Source: Fasciola hepatica (lineage: Eukaryota; Platyhelminthes; Trematoda; Plagiorchiida; Fasciolidae). Taken from it: a DNA stretch of 64,000 nucleotides. The notes beneath the pieces were generated by a model, which saw nothing but the letters and a program-made list of their open reading frames with translations, made no database searches and was not told the DNA's origin. A program made the translations under genes and the position numbers. Positions 1 through 10,099 of the stretch are shown piece by piece. The stretch covers positions 1,550,001 through 1,614,000 of the forward strand of contig CANUEZ040000191.1 in the NCBI GenBank assembly GCA_948099385.1, given 5' to 3'. Every line of letters starts with the position of its first letter. Position 1 is the stretch's first letter.

Positions 1-369
1 CCGAGTGGGCTCTGTCCATGTGCAATGCTCATGATTCCCTTAGCGGATCAAACAGCTGTACAGTGCTTCCATAATTTTCAATGGTCTGTTCAGCGTTCAA
101 GCTGCATGGAGAATCATATTATACAAATCTACTCTGCTACTGCTCTATTGCATTGTATGAGCAATCTGTGTGGATTGTTCATAAGGGAATGCCTTGGTTT
201 TACTTAGGCCCATAAATAGAGAAGTGATGGAACATAGGATTGGATCGGTGTGCGAGAATTTGATTGTTACCGTTCAAAGCCAAAGCGAAAGCCGAAGCCA
301 ATTTAGGGATTGTGCTATATCATGTATTGTATATGTTGAACAAAGCGTTGAGACCCATATCGGATAGCC
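1..369 (+). repeat. Partial monomer at the left edge of the window
   Basis: The window opens inside a unit, at CCGAGTGGGCTCTG, and reaches the next TTGTGGTTTGGG mark at 370. It is an ordinary unit with the 423-type TGTGTGGATTG site and the CCAAAGCG variant in the purine repeat. The array therefore continues to the left of the window. Confidence 0.95.
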
Positions 370-2498
370 TTGTGGTTTGGGTGTTCGACTGACATTCGTT
401 CACCCCAACCCTTGTTCTTGTCTCCGAGTGGGCTCCGTCCATTTGCAATGCTCATGATTCCCTTACCGGATCAAACAGCTGTACAGTGCTTCCATAATTT
501 TCAATGGTCAGTTCAGTGTTCAAGCTGCATGGAGAATCATATTATACAAATCTACTCTGCTACTGCTCTATTGCATTGTATGAGCAATCTGTGTGGATTG
601 TTCATAAGGGAATGCCTTGGTTTTACTTAGGCCCATAAATAGAGAAGTGATGGAACATAGGATTGGATCGGTGTGCGAGAATTTGGTTGTTGCCGTTCAA
701 AGCGAAAGCGAAAGCCGAAGCCAATTTGTGGATTGTGCTATATCATGTAGTGTATATGTTGAACCAAGCGTTCAGACCCATATCGGATAGCCTTGTGGTT
801 TGGGTGTTCGTCGGACAATCATTAAACCCAACCCTTGTTCGTGTCTCCGAGTGGGATCCGTCCATTTGCAATGCTCATGATTCCCTTAGCGGATCAAACA
901 GCTGTACAGTGCTTCCATCATTTTCAATGGTCAGTTCAGTGTTCAAGCTGCATGGAGAATCATATTATACAAATCTACTCTGCTACTGCTCTATTGCATT
1001 GTATGAGCAATCTGTGTGGATTGTTCATAAGGGAATGCCTTGGTTTTACTTAGGCCCATAAATGGAGAAGTGATGGAACATAGGATTGGATTGGTGTGCG
1101 AGAATTGGTTGTTACCATTCAAAGACAAATCGAAAGCCGAAGCCAATTTGGGGATTGTGCTATATCATGTACTGAATATGTTGAACAAATCGTTGAGACC
1201 CATATCGGATAGCCTTGTGGTTTGGGTGTTCGACTGACATTCGTTCACCCCAACCCTTGTTCTTGTCTCCGAGTGGGCTCTGTCCATGTGCAATGCTCAT
1301 GATTCCCTTAGCGGATCAAACAGCTGTACAGTGCTTCCATCATTTTCAATGGTCTGTTCAGCGTTCAAGCTGCATGGAGAATCATATTATACAAATCTAC
1401 TCTGCTACTGCTCTATTGCATTGTATGAGCAATCTGTGTGGATTGTTCATAAGGGAATGCCTTGGTTTTACTTAGGCCCATAAATAGAGAAGTGATGGAA
1501 CATAGGATTGGATCGGTGTGCGAGAATTTGATTGTTACCGTTCAAAGCCAAAGCGAAAGCCGAAGCCAATTTAGGGATTGTGCTATATCATGTATTGTAT
1601 ATGTTGAACAAAGCGTTGAGACCCATATCGGATAGCCTTGTGGTTTGGGTGTTCGACTGACATTCGTTCACCCCAACCCTTGTTCTTGTCTCCGAGTGGG
1701 CTCCGTCCATTTGCAATGCTCATGATTCCCTTAGCGGATCAAACAGCTGTACAGTGCTTCCATAATTTTCAATGGTCAGTTCAGTGTTCAAGCTGCATGG
1801 AGAATCATATTATACAAATCTACTCTGCTACTGCTCTATTGCATTGTATGAGCAATCTGTGTGGATTGTTCATAAGGGAATGCCTTGGTTTTACTTAGGC
1901 CCATAAATAGAGAAGTGATGGAACATAGGTTTGGATCGGTGTGCGAGAATGTGGTTGTTGCCGTTCAAAGCGAAAGCGAAAGCCGAAGCCAATTTGTGGA
2001 TTGTGCTATATCATGTAGTGTATATGTTGAACCAAGCGTTCAGACCCATATCGGATAGCCTTGTGGTTTGGGTGTTCCACAGACATTCGTTCACCCCAAC
2101 CCTTGTTCGTGTCTCCGAGTGGGCTCTGTCCATGTGCAATGCTCATGATTCCCTTAGCGGATCAAACAGCTGTACAGTGCTTCCATCATTTTCAATGGTC
2201 AGTTCAGTGTTCAAGCTGCATGGAGAATCATATTATACAAATCTACTCTGCTACTGCTCTATTGCATTGTATGAGCAATCTGTGTGGATTGTTCATAAGG
2301 GAATGCCTTGGTTTTACTTAGTCCCATAAATAGAGAAGTGATGGAACATAGGATTGGATTGGTGTGCGAGAATTGGTTGTTACCATTCAAAGACAAATCG
2401 AAAACCGAAGCCAATTTGGGGATTGTGCTATATCATGTATTGTATATGTTGAACAAATCGTTGAGACCCATATCGGATAGCCTTGTGGTTTGGGTGTT

Positions 2499-2519
2499 CG
2501 ACTGACATTCGTTCACCCC
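2499..2519 (+). repeat. Variable 5' block of the monomer (common haplotype)
   Basis: In this unit the block reads CGACTGACATTCGTTCACCC, the commonest form. Elsewhere the same position carries clearly different multi-base versions: GTCAGACAATCATTGAACCC (units 10945, 12639, 13911; near-identical at 793 and 20259), GCCTGACTTTCTTTGACC (15603, 18568, 19414, 21106, 33408, 36800), CCACAGACATT (2061, 4174), TCTATTGACAATCG (55889, 57161, 60559) and a degenerate CCACTGATATCC form (45285). The alternatives differ at many bases at once. This looks like block exchange or conversion between sublineages rather than independent point mutation, which is an inference. Confidence 0.8.
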
Positions 2520-2591
2520 AACCCTTGTTCGTGTCTCCGAGTGGGCTCTGTCCATGTGCAATGCTCATGATTCCCTTAGCGGATCAAACAG

Positions 2592-2599
2592 CTGTACAG
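2592..2599. other. Near-invariant 8-bp palindrome CTGTACAG in the conserved monomer core
   Basis: CTGTACAG is a perfect palindrome and sits next to an overlapping CAGCTG palindrome in ACAGCTGTACAGTGC. It occurs once per monomer and is unchanged in nearly every copy I read. The exceptions noted are around 6395 (CTGTAAAG), 11897 and 4286 (CTGTACGG), 22069 (CTGTACAT) and 53026 (CTGAAAAG). The neighbouring variable blocks change far more often. A protein-binding role is possible but unproven; low mutation by chance or strong homogenisation would look the same. Confidence 0.55.
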
Positions 2600-2702
2600 T
2601 GCTTCCATAATTTTCAATGGTCTGTTCAGTGTTCAAGCTGCATGGAGAATCATATTATACAAATCTACTCTGCTACTGCTCTATTGCATTGTATGAGCAA
2701 TC

Positions 2703-2709
2703 TGTGTGG
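2703..2709 (+). repeat. Dinucleotide length-variable site setting 423- versus 425-bp units
   Basis: The reference unit reads TGTGTGGATTG. Many other units have two extra bases, either TGTGTGGGGATTG (for example near 4394, 12015, 16251 and most units after 55 kb) or TGTGTGTGGATTG (for example near 4821, 13709, 23870, 33208). This one site explains most of the 423/425-bp length difference across the array. Both forms can arise by slippage in a short GT/GG run. It also shifts the frame of the recurring per-monomer ORF, which argues against coding. Confidence 0.85.
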
Positions 2710-2811
2710 ATTGTTCATAAGGGAATGCCTTGGTTTTACTTAGGCCCATAAATAGAGAAGTGATGGAACATAGGATTGGATCGGTGTGCGAGAATTTGAT
2801 TGTTACCGTTC

Positions 2812-2835
2812 AAAGCGAAAGCGAAAGCCGAAGCC
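2812..2835 (+). repeat. Short internal purine-rich hexamer repeat (AAAGCG-type) within each monomer
   Basis: The segment is four hexamers in a row: AAAGCG, AAAGCG, AAAGCC, GAAGCC. It is present once per monomer. Its first hexamers vary by sublineage: CCAAAGCG (for example 1549), GACAAATCG (1124, 2392, 3237, 4507, 5779, 9163; only in the first 9.2 kb), GGCAAACCG (15937, 17207, 18051, 18899, 20590; only 15.9-20.6 kb), GACAAAGCG (28647, 30347, 31192, 33317, 34590, 36712), and TGGAAGTGAAAGCG (58339, 59188, 61313). This makes it one of the best markers of local amplification. Confidence 0.8.
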
Positions 2836-5022
2836 AATTTGGGGATTGTGCTATATCATGTATTGTATATGTTGAACAAAGCGTTGAGACCCATATCGGA
2901 TAGCCTTGTGGTTTGGGTGTTCGACTGACATTCGTTCACCCCAACCCTTGTTCGTGTCTCCGAGTGGGCTCCGTCCATGTGCAATGCTCATGATTCCCTT
3001 ACCGGATCAAACAGCTGTACAGTGCTTCCATCATTTTCAATGGTCAGTTCAGTGTTCAAGCTGCATGGAGAATCATATTATACAAATCTACTCTGCTACT
3101 GCTCTATTGCATTGTATGAGCAATCTGTGTGGATTGTTCATAAGGGAATGCCTTGGTTTTACTTAGGCCCATAAATAGAGAAGTGATGGAACATAGGATT
3201 GGATTGGTGTGCGAGAATTGGTTGTTACCATTCAAAGACAAATCGAAAGCCGAAGCCAATTTGGGGATTGTGCTATATCATGTACTGAATATGTTGAACA
3301 AATCGTTGAGACCCATATCGGATAGCCTTGTGGTTTGGGTGTTCGACTGACATTCGTTCACCCCAACCCTTGTTCTTGTCTCCGAGTGGGCTCTGTCCAT
3401 GTGCAATGCTCATGATTCCCTTAGCGGATCAAACAGCTGTACAGTGCTTCCATAATTTTCAATGGTCAGTTCAGTGTTCAAGCTGCATGGAGAATCATAT
3501 TATACAAATCTACTCTGCTACTTCTCTATTGCATTGTATGAGCAATCTGTGTGGATTGTTCATAAGGGAATGCCTTGGTTTTACTTAGGCCCATAAATAG
3601 AGAAGTGATGGAACATAGGATTGGATCGGTGTGCGAGAATTTGATTGTTACCGTTCAAAGCCAAAGCGAAAGCCGAAGCCAATTTAGGGATTGTGCTATA
3701 TCATGTATTGTATATGTTGAACAAAGCGTTGAGACCCATATCGGATAGCCTTGCGGTTTGGGTGTTCGACTGACATTCGTTCACCCCAACCCTTGTTCTT
3801 GTCTCCGAGTGGGCTCCGTCCATTTGCAATGCTCATGATTCCCTTACCGGATCAAACAGCTGTACAGTGCTTCCATAATTTTCAATGGTCAGTTCAGTGT
3901 TCAAGCTGCATGGAGAATCATATTATACAAATCTACTCTGCTACTGCTCTATTGCATTGTATGAGCAATCTGTGTGGATTGTTCATAAGGGAATGCCTTG
4001 GTTTTACTTAGGCCCATAAATAGAGAAGTGATGGAACATAGGATTGGATCGGTGTGCGAGAATGTGGTTGTTGCCGTTCAAAGCGAAAGCGAAAGCCGAA
4101 GCCAATTTGTGGATTGTGCTATATCATGTAGTGTATATGTTGAACAAAGCGTTCAGACCCATATCGGATAGCCTTGTGGTTTGGGTGTTCCACAGACATT
4201 AGTTCACCCCAACCCTTGTTCGTGTCTCCGAGTGGGCTCTGTCCATGTGCAATGCTCATGATTCCCTTAGCGGATCAAACAGCTGTACGGTGCTTCCATC
4301 ATTTTCAATGGTCAGTTCAGTGTTCAAGCTGCATGGAGAATCATATTATACAAATCTACTCTGCTACTGCTCTATTGCATTGTATGAGCAATCTGTGTGG
4401 GGATTGTTCATAAGGGAATGCCTTGGTTTTACTTAGGCCCATAAATGGAGAAGTGATGGAACATAGGATTGGATTGGTGTGCGAGAATTGGTTGTTACCA
4501 TTCAAAGACAAATCGAAAACCGAAGCCAATTTGGGGATTGTGCTATATCATGTATTGTATATGTTGAACAAATCGTTGAGACCCATATCGGATAGCCTTG
4601 TGGTTTGGGTGTTCGACTGACATTCGTTCACCCCAACCCTTGTTCGTGTCTCCGAGTGGGCTCTGTCCATGTGCAATGCTCATGATTCCCTTAGCGGATC
4701 AAACAGCTGTACAGTGCTTCCATAATTTTCAATGGTCAGTTCAGTGTTCAAGCTGCATGGAGAATCATATTATACAAATCTACTCTGCTACTGCTCTATT
4801 GCATTGTATGAGCAATCTGTGTGTGGATTGTTCATAAGGGAATGCCTTGGTTTTACTTAGGCCCATAAATAGAGAAGTGATGGAACATAGGATTGGATCG
4901 GTGTGCGAGAATTTGATTGTTACCGTTCAAAGCGAAAGCGAAAGCCGAAGCCAATTTGGGGATTGTGCTATATCATGTATTGTATATGTTGAACAAAGCG
5001 TTCAGACCCATATCGGATAGCC

Positions 5023-8000
5023 TTGTGGTTTGGGTGTTCGACTGACATTCGTTCACCCCAACCCTTGTTCGTGTCTCCGAGTGGGCTCCGTCCATGTGCA
5101 ATGCTCATGATTCCCTTACCGGATCAAACAGCTGTACAGTGCTCCCAAAATTTGCAATGATCAGTTCAGTGTTCAAGCTGCATGGAGAATCATATTATAC
5201 AAATCTACTCTGCTACTGCTCTATTGCATTGTATGAGCAATCTGTGTGGATTGTTCATAAGGGAATGCCTTGGTATTACTTAGGCCCATAAATAGAGAAG
5301 TGATGGAACATAGGATTGGTTCGGTGTGCGAGAATGTGGTTGTTGCCGTTCAAAGCGAAAGCGAAAGCCGAAGCCAATTTGTGGATTGTGCCTTATCATG
5401 TATTGTATATGTTGAACAAAGCGTTCAGAGACATATCGGAGAGCCTTGTGGTTTGGGTGTTCGACTGACATTCGTTCACCCCAACCCTTGTTCGTGTCTC
5501 CGAGTGGGCTCTGTCCATGTGCATTGCTCATGATTCCCTTAGCGGATCAAACAGCTGTACAGTGCTTCCATAATTTTCAATGGTCAGTTCAGTGTTCAAG
5601 CGGCATGGAGAATCATATTATACAAATCTACTCTGCTACTGCTCTATTGCTTTGTGTGATCAATATGTGTGTGGATTGTTCATAAGGGAATGCCTTGGTT
5701 TTATTCAGGCCCATAAATGGAGAAGTTATGGAACATAGGATTGGATCGGTGTGCGAGAATTGGTTGTTACCATTCAAAGACAAATCGAAAACAGAAGGCA
5801 ATTTGGGGATTGTGCTATATCATGTACTGAATATGTTGAACAAAGCGTTGAGACCCATATGCGATAGCCTTGTGGTTTGGGTGTTCGACTGACATTCGTT
5901 CACCCCAACCCTTGTTCGTGTCTCCGAGTGGGCTCTGTCCATGTGCAATGCTCATGATTCCCTTAGCGGATCAAACAGCTGTACAGTGCTTCCATCATTT
6001 TCAATGGTCAGTTCAGTGTTCAAGCTGCATGGAGAATCATATTATACAAATTTACTCTGCTACTGCTCTATTGCATTGTATGAGCAACCTGTGTGGATTG
6101 TTCATAGGGGAATGCCTTGGTTTTACTTAGGCCCATAAATAGAGAAGTGATGGAACATAGGATTGGATCGGTGTGCGAGAATTTGATAGTTACCGTTCAA
6201 AGCGAAAGCGAAAGCCGAAGCCAATTTGTGGATTGTGCTATATCATGTAGTGTATATGTTGAACAAAGCTTTGAAACCCATATCGGATAGCCTTGTGGTT
6301 TGGGTGTTCGACTGACATTCGTTCACCCAAACCCTTGATCGTGTCTCCGAATGTGCTCTGTATATTAGCAATGCTATTGCATCGCTTTGCCGATAATCAG
6401 CTGTAAAGTGCTTCCATAATTTTCAATGGTCAGTTCAGTGTTCAAGCTGCATGGAGAATCATATTATACAAATCTACTCTGCTACTGCTCTATTGCATTG
6501 TATGAGCAATCTGTGTGGATTGTTCATAAGGGAATGCCTTGGTTTTACTTAGGCCCATAAATAGAGAAGTGATGGAACATAGGATTGGATCGGTGTGCGA
6601 GAATTTGGTTGTTACCGTTCAAAGCGAAAGCGAAAGCCGAAGCCAATTTGGGGATTGTGCTATATCATGTATTGTATATGTTGAACAAAGCGTTCAGACC
6701 CATATCGGATAGCCTTGTGGTTTGGGTGTTCGACTGACATTCGTTCACCCCAACCCTTGTTCGTGTCTCCGAGTGGGCTCTCTCCATGTGCAATGCTCAT
6801 GATTCCCTTAGCGGATGAAACAGCTGTACAGTGCTTCCATAATTTTCAATGGTCAGTTCAGTGTTCAAGCTGCATGGAGAATCATATTATACAAATCTAC
6901 TCTGCTACTGCTCTATTGCATTGTATGAGCAATCTGTGTGGATTGTTCATAAGGGAATGCCTTGGTTTTACTTAGGCCCATAACTAGATAAGTGATGGAA
7001 CATAGGATTGGATCGGTGTGCGAGAATTTGATTGTTACCGTTCAAAGTTGAAGCGAAAGCCGAAGCCAATTTGGGGATTGTGCTATATCATGTATTGTAT
7101 ATGTTGAACAAAGCGTTGAGACCCATATCGGATAGCCTTGTGGTTTGGGTGTTCGACTGACATTCGTTCACCCCAACCCTTGTTCGTGTCCCCGTGTGGG
7201 CTCCGTCCATTTGCAATGCTCATGATTCCCTTACCGGATCAAACAGCTGTACAGTGCTTCCATAATTTTCAATGGTCAGTTCAGTGTTCAAGCTGCATGG
7301 AGAATCATATTATATAAATCTACTCTGCTACTGCTCTATTGCATTGTATGAGCAATCTGTGTGGATTGTTCATAAGGGAATGCCTTGGTTTTACTTAGGC
7401 CCATAAATAGAGAAGTGATGGAACATAGGATTGGATCGGTGTGCGAGAATTTGGTTGTTGCCGTTCAAAGCGGAAGCGAAAGCCGAAGCCAATTTGGGGA
7501 TTGTGCTATATCATGTAGTGTATATGTTGAACAATGCGTTCAGACCCATATCGGATAGCCTTGTGGTTTGGGTGTTCGACTGACATTCGTTCACCCCAAC
7601 CCTTGTTCGTGTCCCCGTGTGGGCTCCGTCCATTTGCAATGCTCATGATTCCCTTACCGGATCAAACAGCTGTACAGTGCTTCCATCATTTTCAATGGTC
7701 AGTTCAGTGTTCAAGCTGCATGGAGAATCATATTATACAAATCTACTCTACTACTGCTCTATTGCATTGTATGAGCAATCTGTGTGGATTGTTCATAAGG
7801 GAATGCCTTGGTTTTACTTAGGCCCATAAATAGAGAAGTGATGGAACATAGGATTGGATCGGTGTGCGAGAATTTGGTTGTTGCCGTTCAAAGCGGAAGC
7901 GAAAGCCGAAGCCAATTTGGGGATTGTGCTATATCATGTAGTGTATATGTTGAACAAAGCGTTCAGACCCATATCGGATAGCCTTGTGGTTTGGGTGTTC

Positions 8001-10099
8001 GACTGACATTCGTTCACCCCATCCCTTGTTTTTTTCTCCGAGTGGGCTCTGTCCATGTGCAATGCTCATGATTTCCTTAGCGGATCAAACAGCTGTACAG
8101 TGCTTCCATCATTTTCAATGGTCAGTTCAGTGTTCAAGCTGCATGTAGAATCATATTATACAAATCTACTCTGCTACTGCTCTATTGCATTGTATGAGCA
8201 ATCTGTGTGGATTGTTCATAAGGGAATGCCTTGGTATTACTTAGGCCCATAAATAGAGAAGTGATGGAACATAGGATTGGATCGGTGTGCGAGAATTTGA
8301 TTGTTACCGTTGAAAGCGAAAGCGAAAGCCGAAGCCAATTTGGGGATTGTGCTATATCATGTATTGCATATGTTGAACAAATCGTTGAGACCCATATCGG
8401 ATAGCCTTGTGGTTTGGGTGTTCGACTGACATTCGTTTACCCCAACCCTTGTTCGTGTCTCCGAGTGGGCTCCGTCCATGTGCAATGCTCATGATTCCCT
8501 TACCGGATCAAACAGCTGTACAGTGCTTCCATCATTTTCAATGGTCAGTTCAGTGTTCAAGCTGCATGGAGAATCATATTATACAAATCTACTCTGCTAC
8601 TGCTCTATTGCATTGTATGAGCAATCTGTGTGGATTGTTCATAAGGGAATGCCTTGGTTTTACTTAGGCCCATAAATAGAGAAGTAATGGAACATAGGAT
8701 TGGATCGGTGTGCGAGAATGTGGTTGTTGCCGTACAAAGCGAAAGCGAAAGCCGAATCCAATTTGTGGATTGTGCTATATCATGTATTGTATATGTTGAA
8801 CAAAGCGTTGAGACCCATATCGGATAGCCTTGTGGTTTGAGTGTTCGACTGACATTCGTTCACCCCAACCCTTGTTCGTTTCTCCGAGTGGGCTCTGTCC
8901 ATGTGCAATGCTCATGATTCCCTTAGCGGATCAAACAGCTGTACAGTGCTTCCATAATTTTCAATGGTCAGTTCAGTGTTCAAGCTGCATGGAGAATCAT
9001 ATTATACAAATCTACTCTGCTACTGCTCTATTGCTTTGTGTGATCAATATGTGTGTGGAATGTTCATAAGGGAATGCCTTGGTTTTATTTAGGCCCATAA
9101 ATGGAGAAGTGATGGAACATAGGATTGGATCGGTGTGCGAGAATTGGTTGTTACCATTCAAAGACAAATCGAAAACAGAAGCCAATTTGGGGATTGTGCT
9201 ATATCATGTACTGAATATGTTGAACAAAGCATTGAGATCCATATGCGATAGCCTTGTGGTTTGGGTGTTCGACTGACATTCGTTCACCCCAACCCTTGTT
9301 CGTGTCTCCGAGTGGGCTCTGTCCATGTGCAATGCTCATGATTCCCTTAGCGGATCAAACAGCTGTACAGTGCTTCCATAATTTTCAATGGTCAGTTCAG
9401 TGTTCAAGCTGCATGGAGAATCATATTATACAAATCTACTCTGATACTGCTCTATTGCATTGTATGAGCAATCTGTGTGGATTGTTCATAAGGGAATGCC
9501 GTGGTTTTATTTGGGCCCATAAATAGAGAAGTGATGGAACATAGGATTGGATCGGTGTGCGAGAATTTGGTTGTTACCGTTCAAAGCGAAAGCGAAAGCC
9601 GAATCCAATTTGGGGATTGTGCTATATCATGTATTGTATATGTTGAACAAAGCGTTGAGACCCATATCGGATAGCCTTGTGGTTTGGGTGTTCGACTGAC
9701 ATTCGTTCACCCCAACCCTTGTTCGTGTCCCCGTGTGGGCTCTGTCCATGTGCATTGCTCATGATTCCCTTAGCGGATCAAACAGCTGTACAGTGCTTCC
9801 ATAATTTTCAATGGTCAGTTCAGTGTTCAAGCTGCATGGAGAATCATATTATACAAATCTACTCTGCTACTGCTCTATTGCATTGTATGAGCAATCTGTG
9901 TGGATTGTTCATAAGGGAATGCCGTGGTTTTACTTAGGCCCATAAATAGAGAAGTGATGGAACATAGGATTGGATCGGTGTGCGAGAATTTGGTTGTTAC
10001 CGTTCAAAGCGAAAGCGAAAGCCGAAGCCAATTTGGGGATTGTGCTATATCATGTATTGTATATGTTGAACAAAGCGTTGAGACCCATATCGGATAGCC
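5023..10099 (+). repeat. Array block 2: 12 monomers, with two zones repeated 8 units apart
   Basis: Unit starts are 5023, 5446, 5870, 6293, 6715, 7138, 7561, 7984, 8407, 8830, 9254 and 9677. The units at 5446 and 8830 share the rare series TTGCTTTGTGTGATCAATATG, and the following halves share GACAAATCG, ACTGAATATG and ATGCGATAG, at a spacing of 3,384 bp (8 units). Units 7138 and 7561 are close copies, with CCCCGTGTGGGCTCCGTCC and CATTTGC. The unit at 6293 is strongly divergent and is listed separately. The CCCCGTG form first appears here, at 7192, 7615 and 9730. Confidence 0.75.
6293..6714 (+). repeat. Divergent monomer with a scrambled segment
   Basis: The unit keeps the frame and spacing of the array but carries many differences between about 6330 and 6405. 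It reads TTGATCGTGTCTCCGAATGTG, then TGTATATTAGCAATGC, then TATTGCATCGCTTTGCCG, where other copies have GTCCATGTGC, TCATGATTCCC and TTAGCGG. The near-invariant palindrome is also damaged (CTGTAAAG). Downstream of about 6410 the unit is ordinary. It may be a surviving old sublineage or a conversion tract from a diverged family member; I cannot tell which. Confidence 0.8.

Larger units (their letters stand above)
2483..2905 (+). repeat. Representative 423-bp monomer (reference unit for describing the array)
   Basis: This unit is close to what most copies share, so it serves as a map. In order it holds a variable 5' block (about offset 15-40), a CTCCGAG/CCCCGTG diagnostic site (about offset 57), TGCAATGCTCATGATTCCC, the palindrome CTGTACAG inside ACAGCTGTACAGTGC, the C/A variable site CCATMATTTTC, an AT-rich stretch with CATATTATACAAATC, a pyrimidine-rich CTACTCTGCTACTGCTC, the length-variable TGTGTGG site, TTTTACTTAGGCCC, a purine-rich hexamer repeat (AAAGCG and derivatives), and an AT-rich CTATATCATGTATTG before the variable 3' end. 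Nothing in it looks like a gene, a promoter with defined spacing, or a retroelement end. The phase of the unit is arbitrary. Confidence 0.9.
370..5022 (+). repeat. Array block 1: 11 monomers with an irregular 3-monomer higher-order pattern
   Basis: Unit starts are 370, 793, 1215, 1638, 2061, 2483, 2906, 3328, 3751, 4174 and 4598. Three unit types recur about 1,268 bp apart. Type A (370, 1638, 3751; similar at 2906) has CTCCGTCC, mostly with CATTTGC. Type B (793, 2061, 4174) has the variant 5' block, in two versions, and ends with the GACAAATCG purine variant. Type C (1215, 2483, 4598; similar at 3328) has CTCTGTCC. The order reads ABC ABC A-C ABC, so one B appears to be missing between 2906 and 3328, although the GACAAATCG marker is kept at 3237. 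The gap fits one unequal exchange. All units carry the CTCCGAG form. Confidence 0.8.

Noticed and set aside
370..630. Per-monomer ORF of 79-86 codons on the + strand, present in most units
   Set aside because: It usually starts at TTG, not ATG, has no recognisable domain, and its end switches between two unrelated tails because of the 2-bp indel. A second and third frame are open as well. A repeated sequence with few stops gives this automatically.
2498..2514. CENP-B box-like sequence GTTCGACTGACATTCGT
   Set aside because: It matches the first half of the core pattern (TTCG, four bases, A) but ends TTCG where CGGG is required, and it lies in the most variable part of the monomer.
2571..2660. 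Hairpin between TGCTCAT/ATGATTC and downstream ATGAGCA/GAATCAT
   Set aside because: The arms are only 7 bp and the loops are long (about 75 bp or more). Such short matches are expected by chance in 423 bp.
2483..2905. Older internal repeat of about 140 bp inside the monomer
   Set aside because: TGCAATGCTCATGATT, TGCATTGTATGAGCAAT and TGTGCTATATCATGTATTG are vaguely alike and roughly 140 bp apart, but similarity is too weak to claim without an alignment score.
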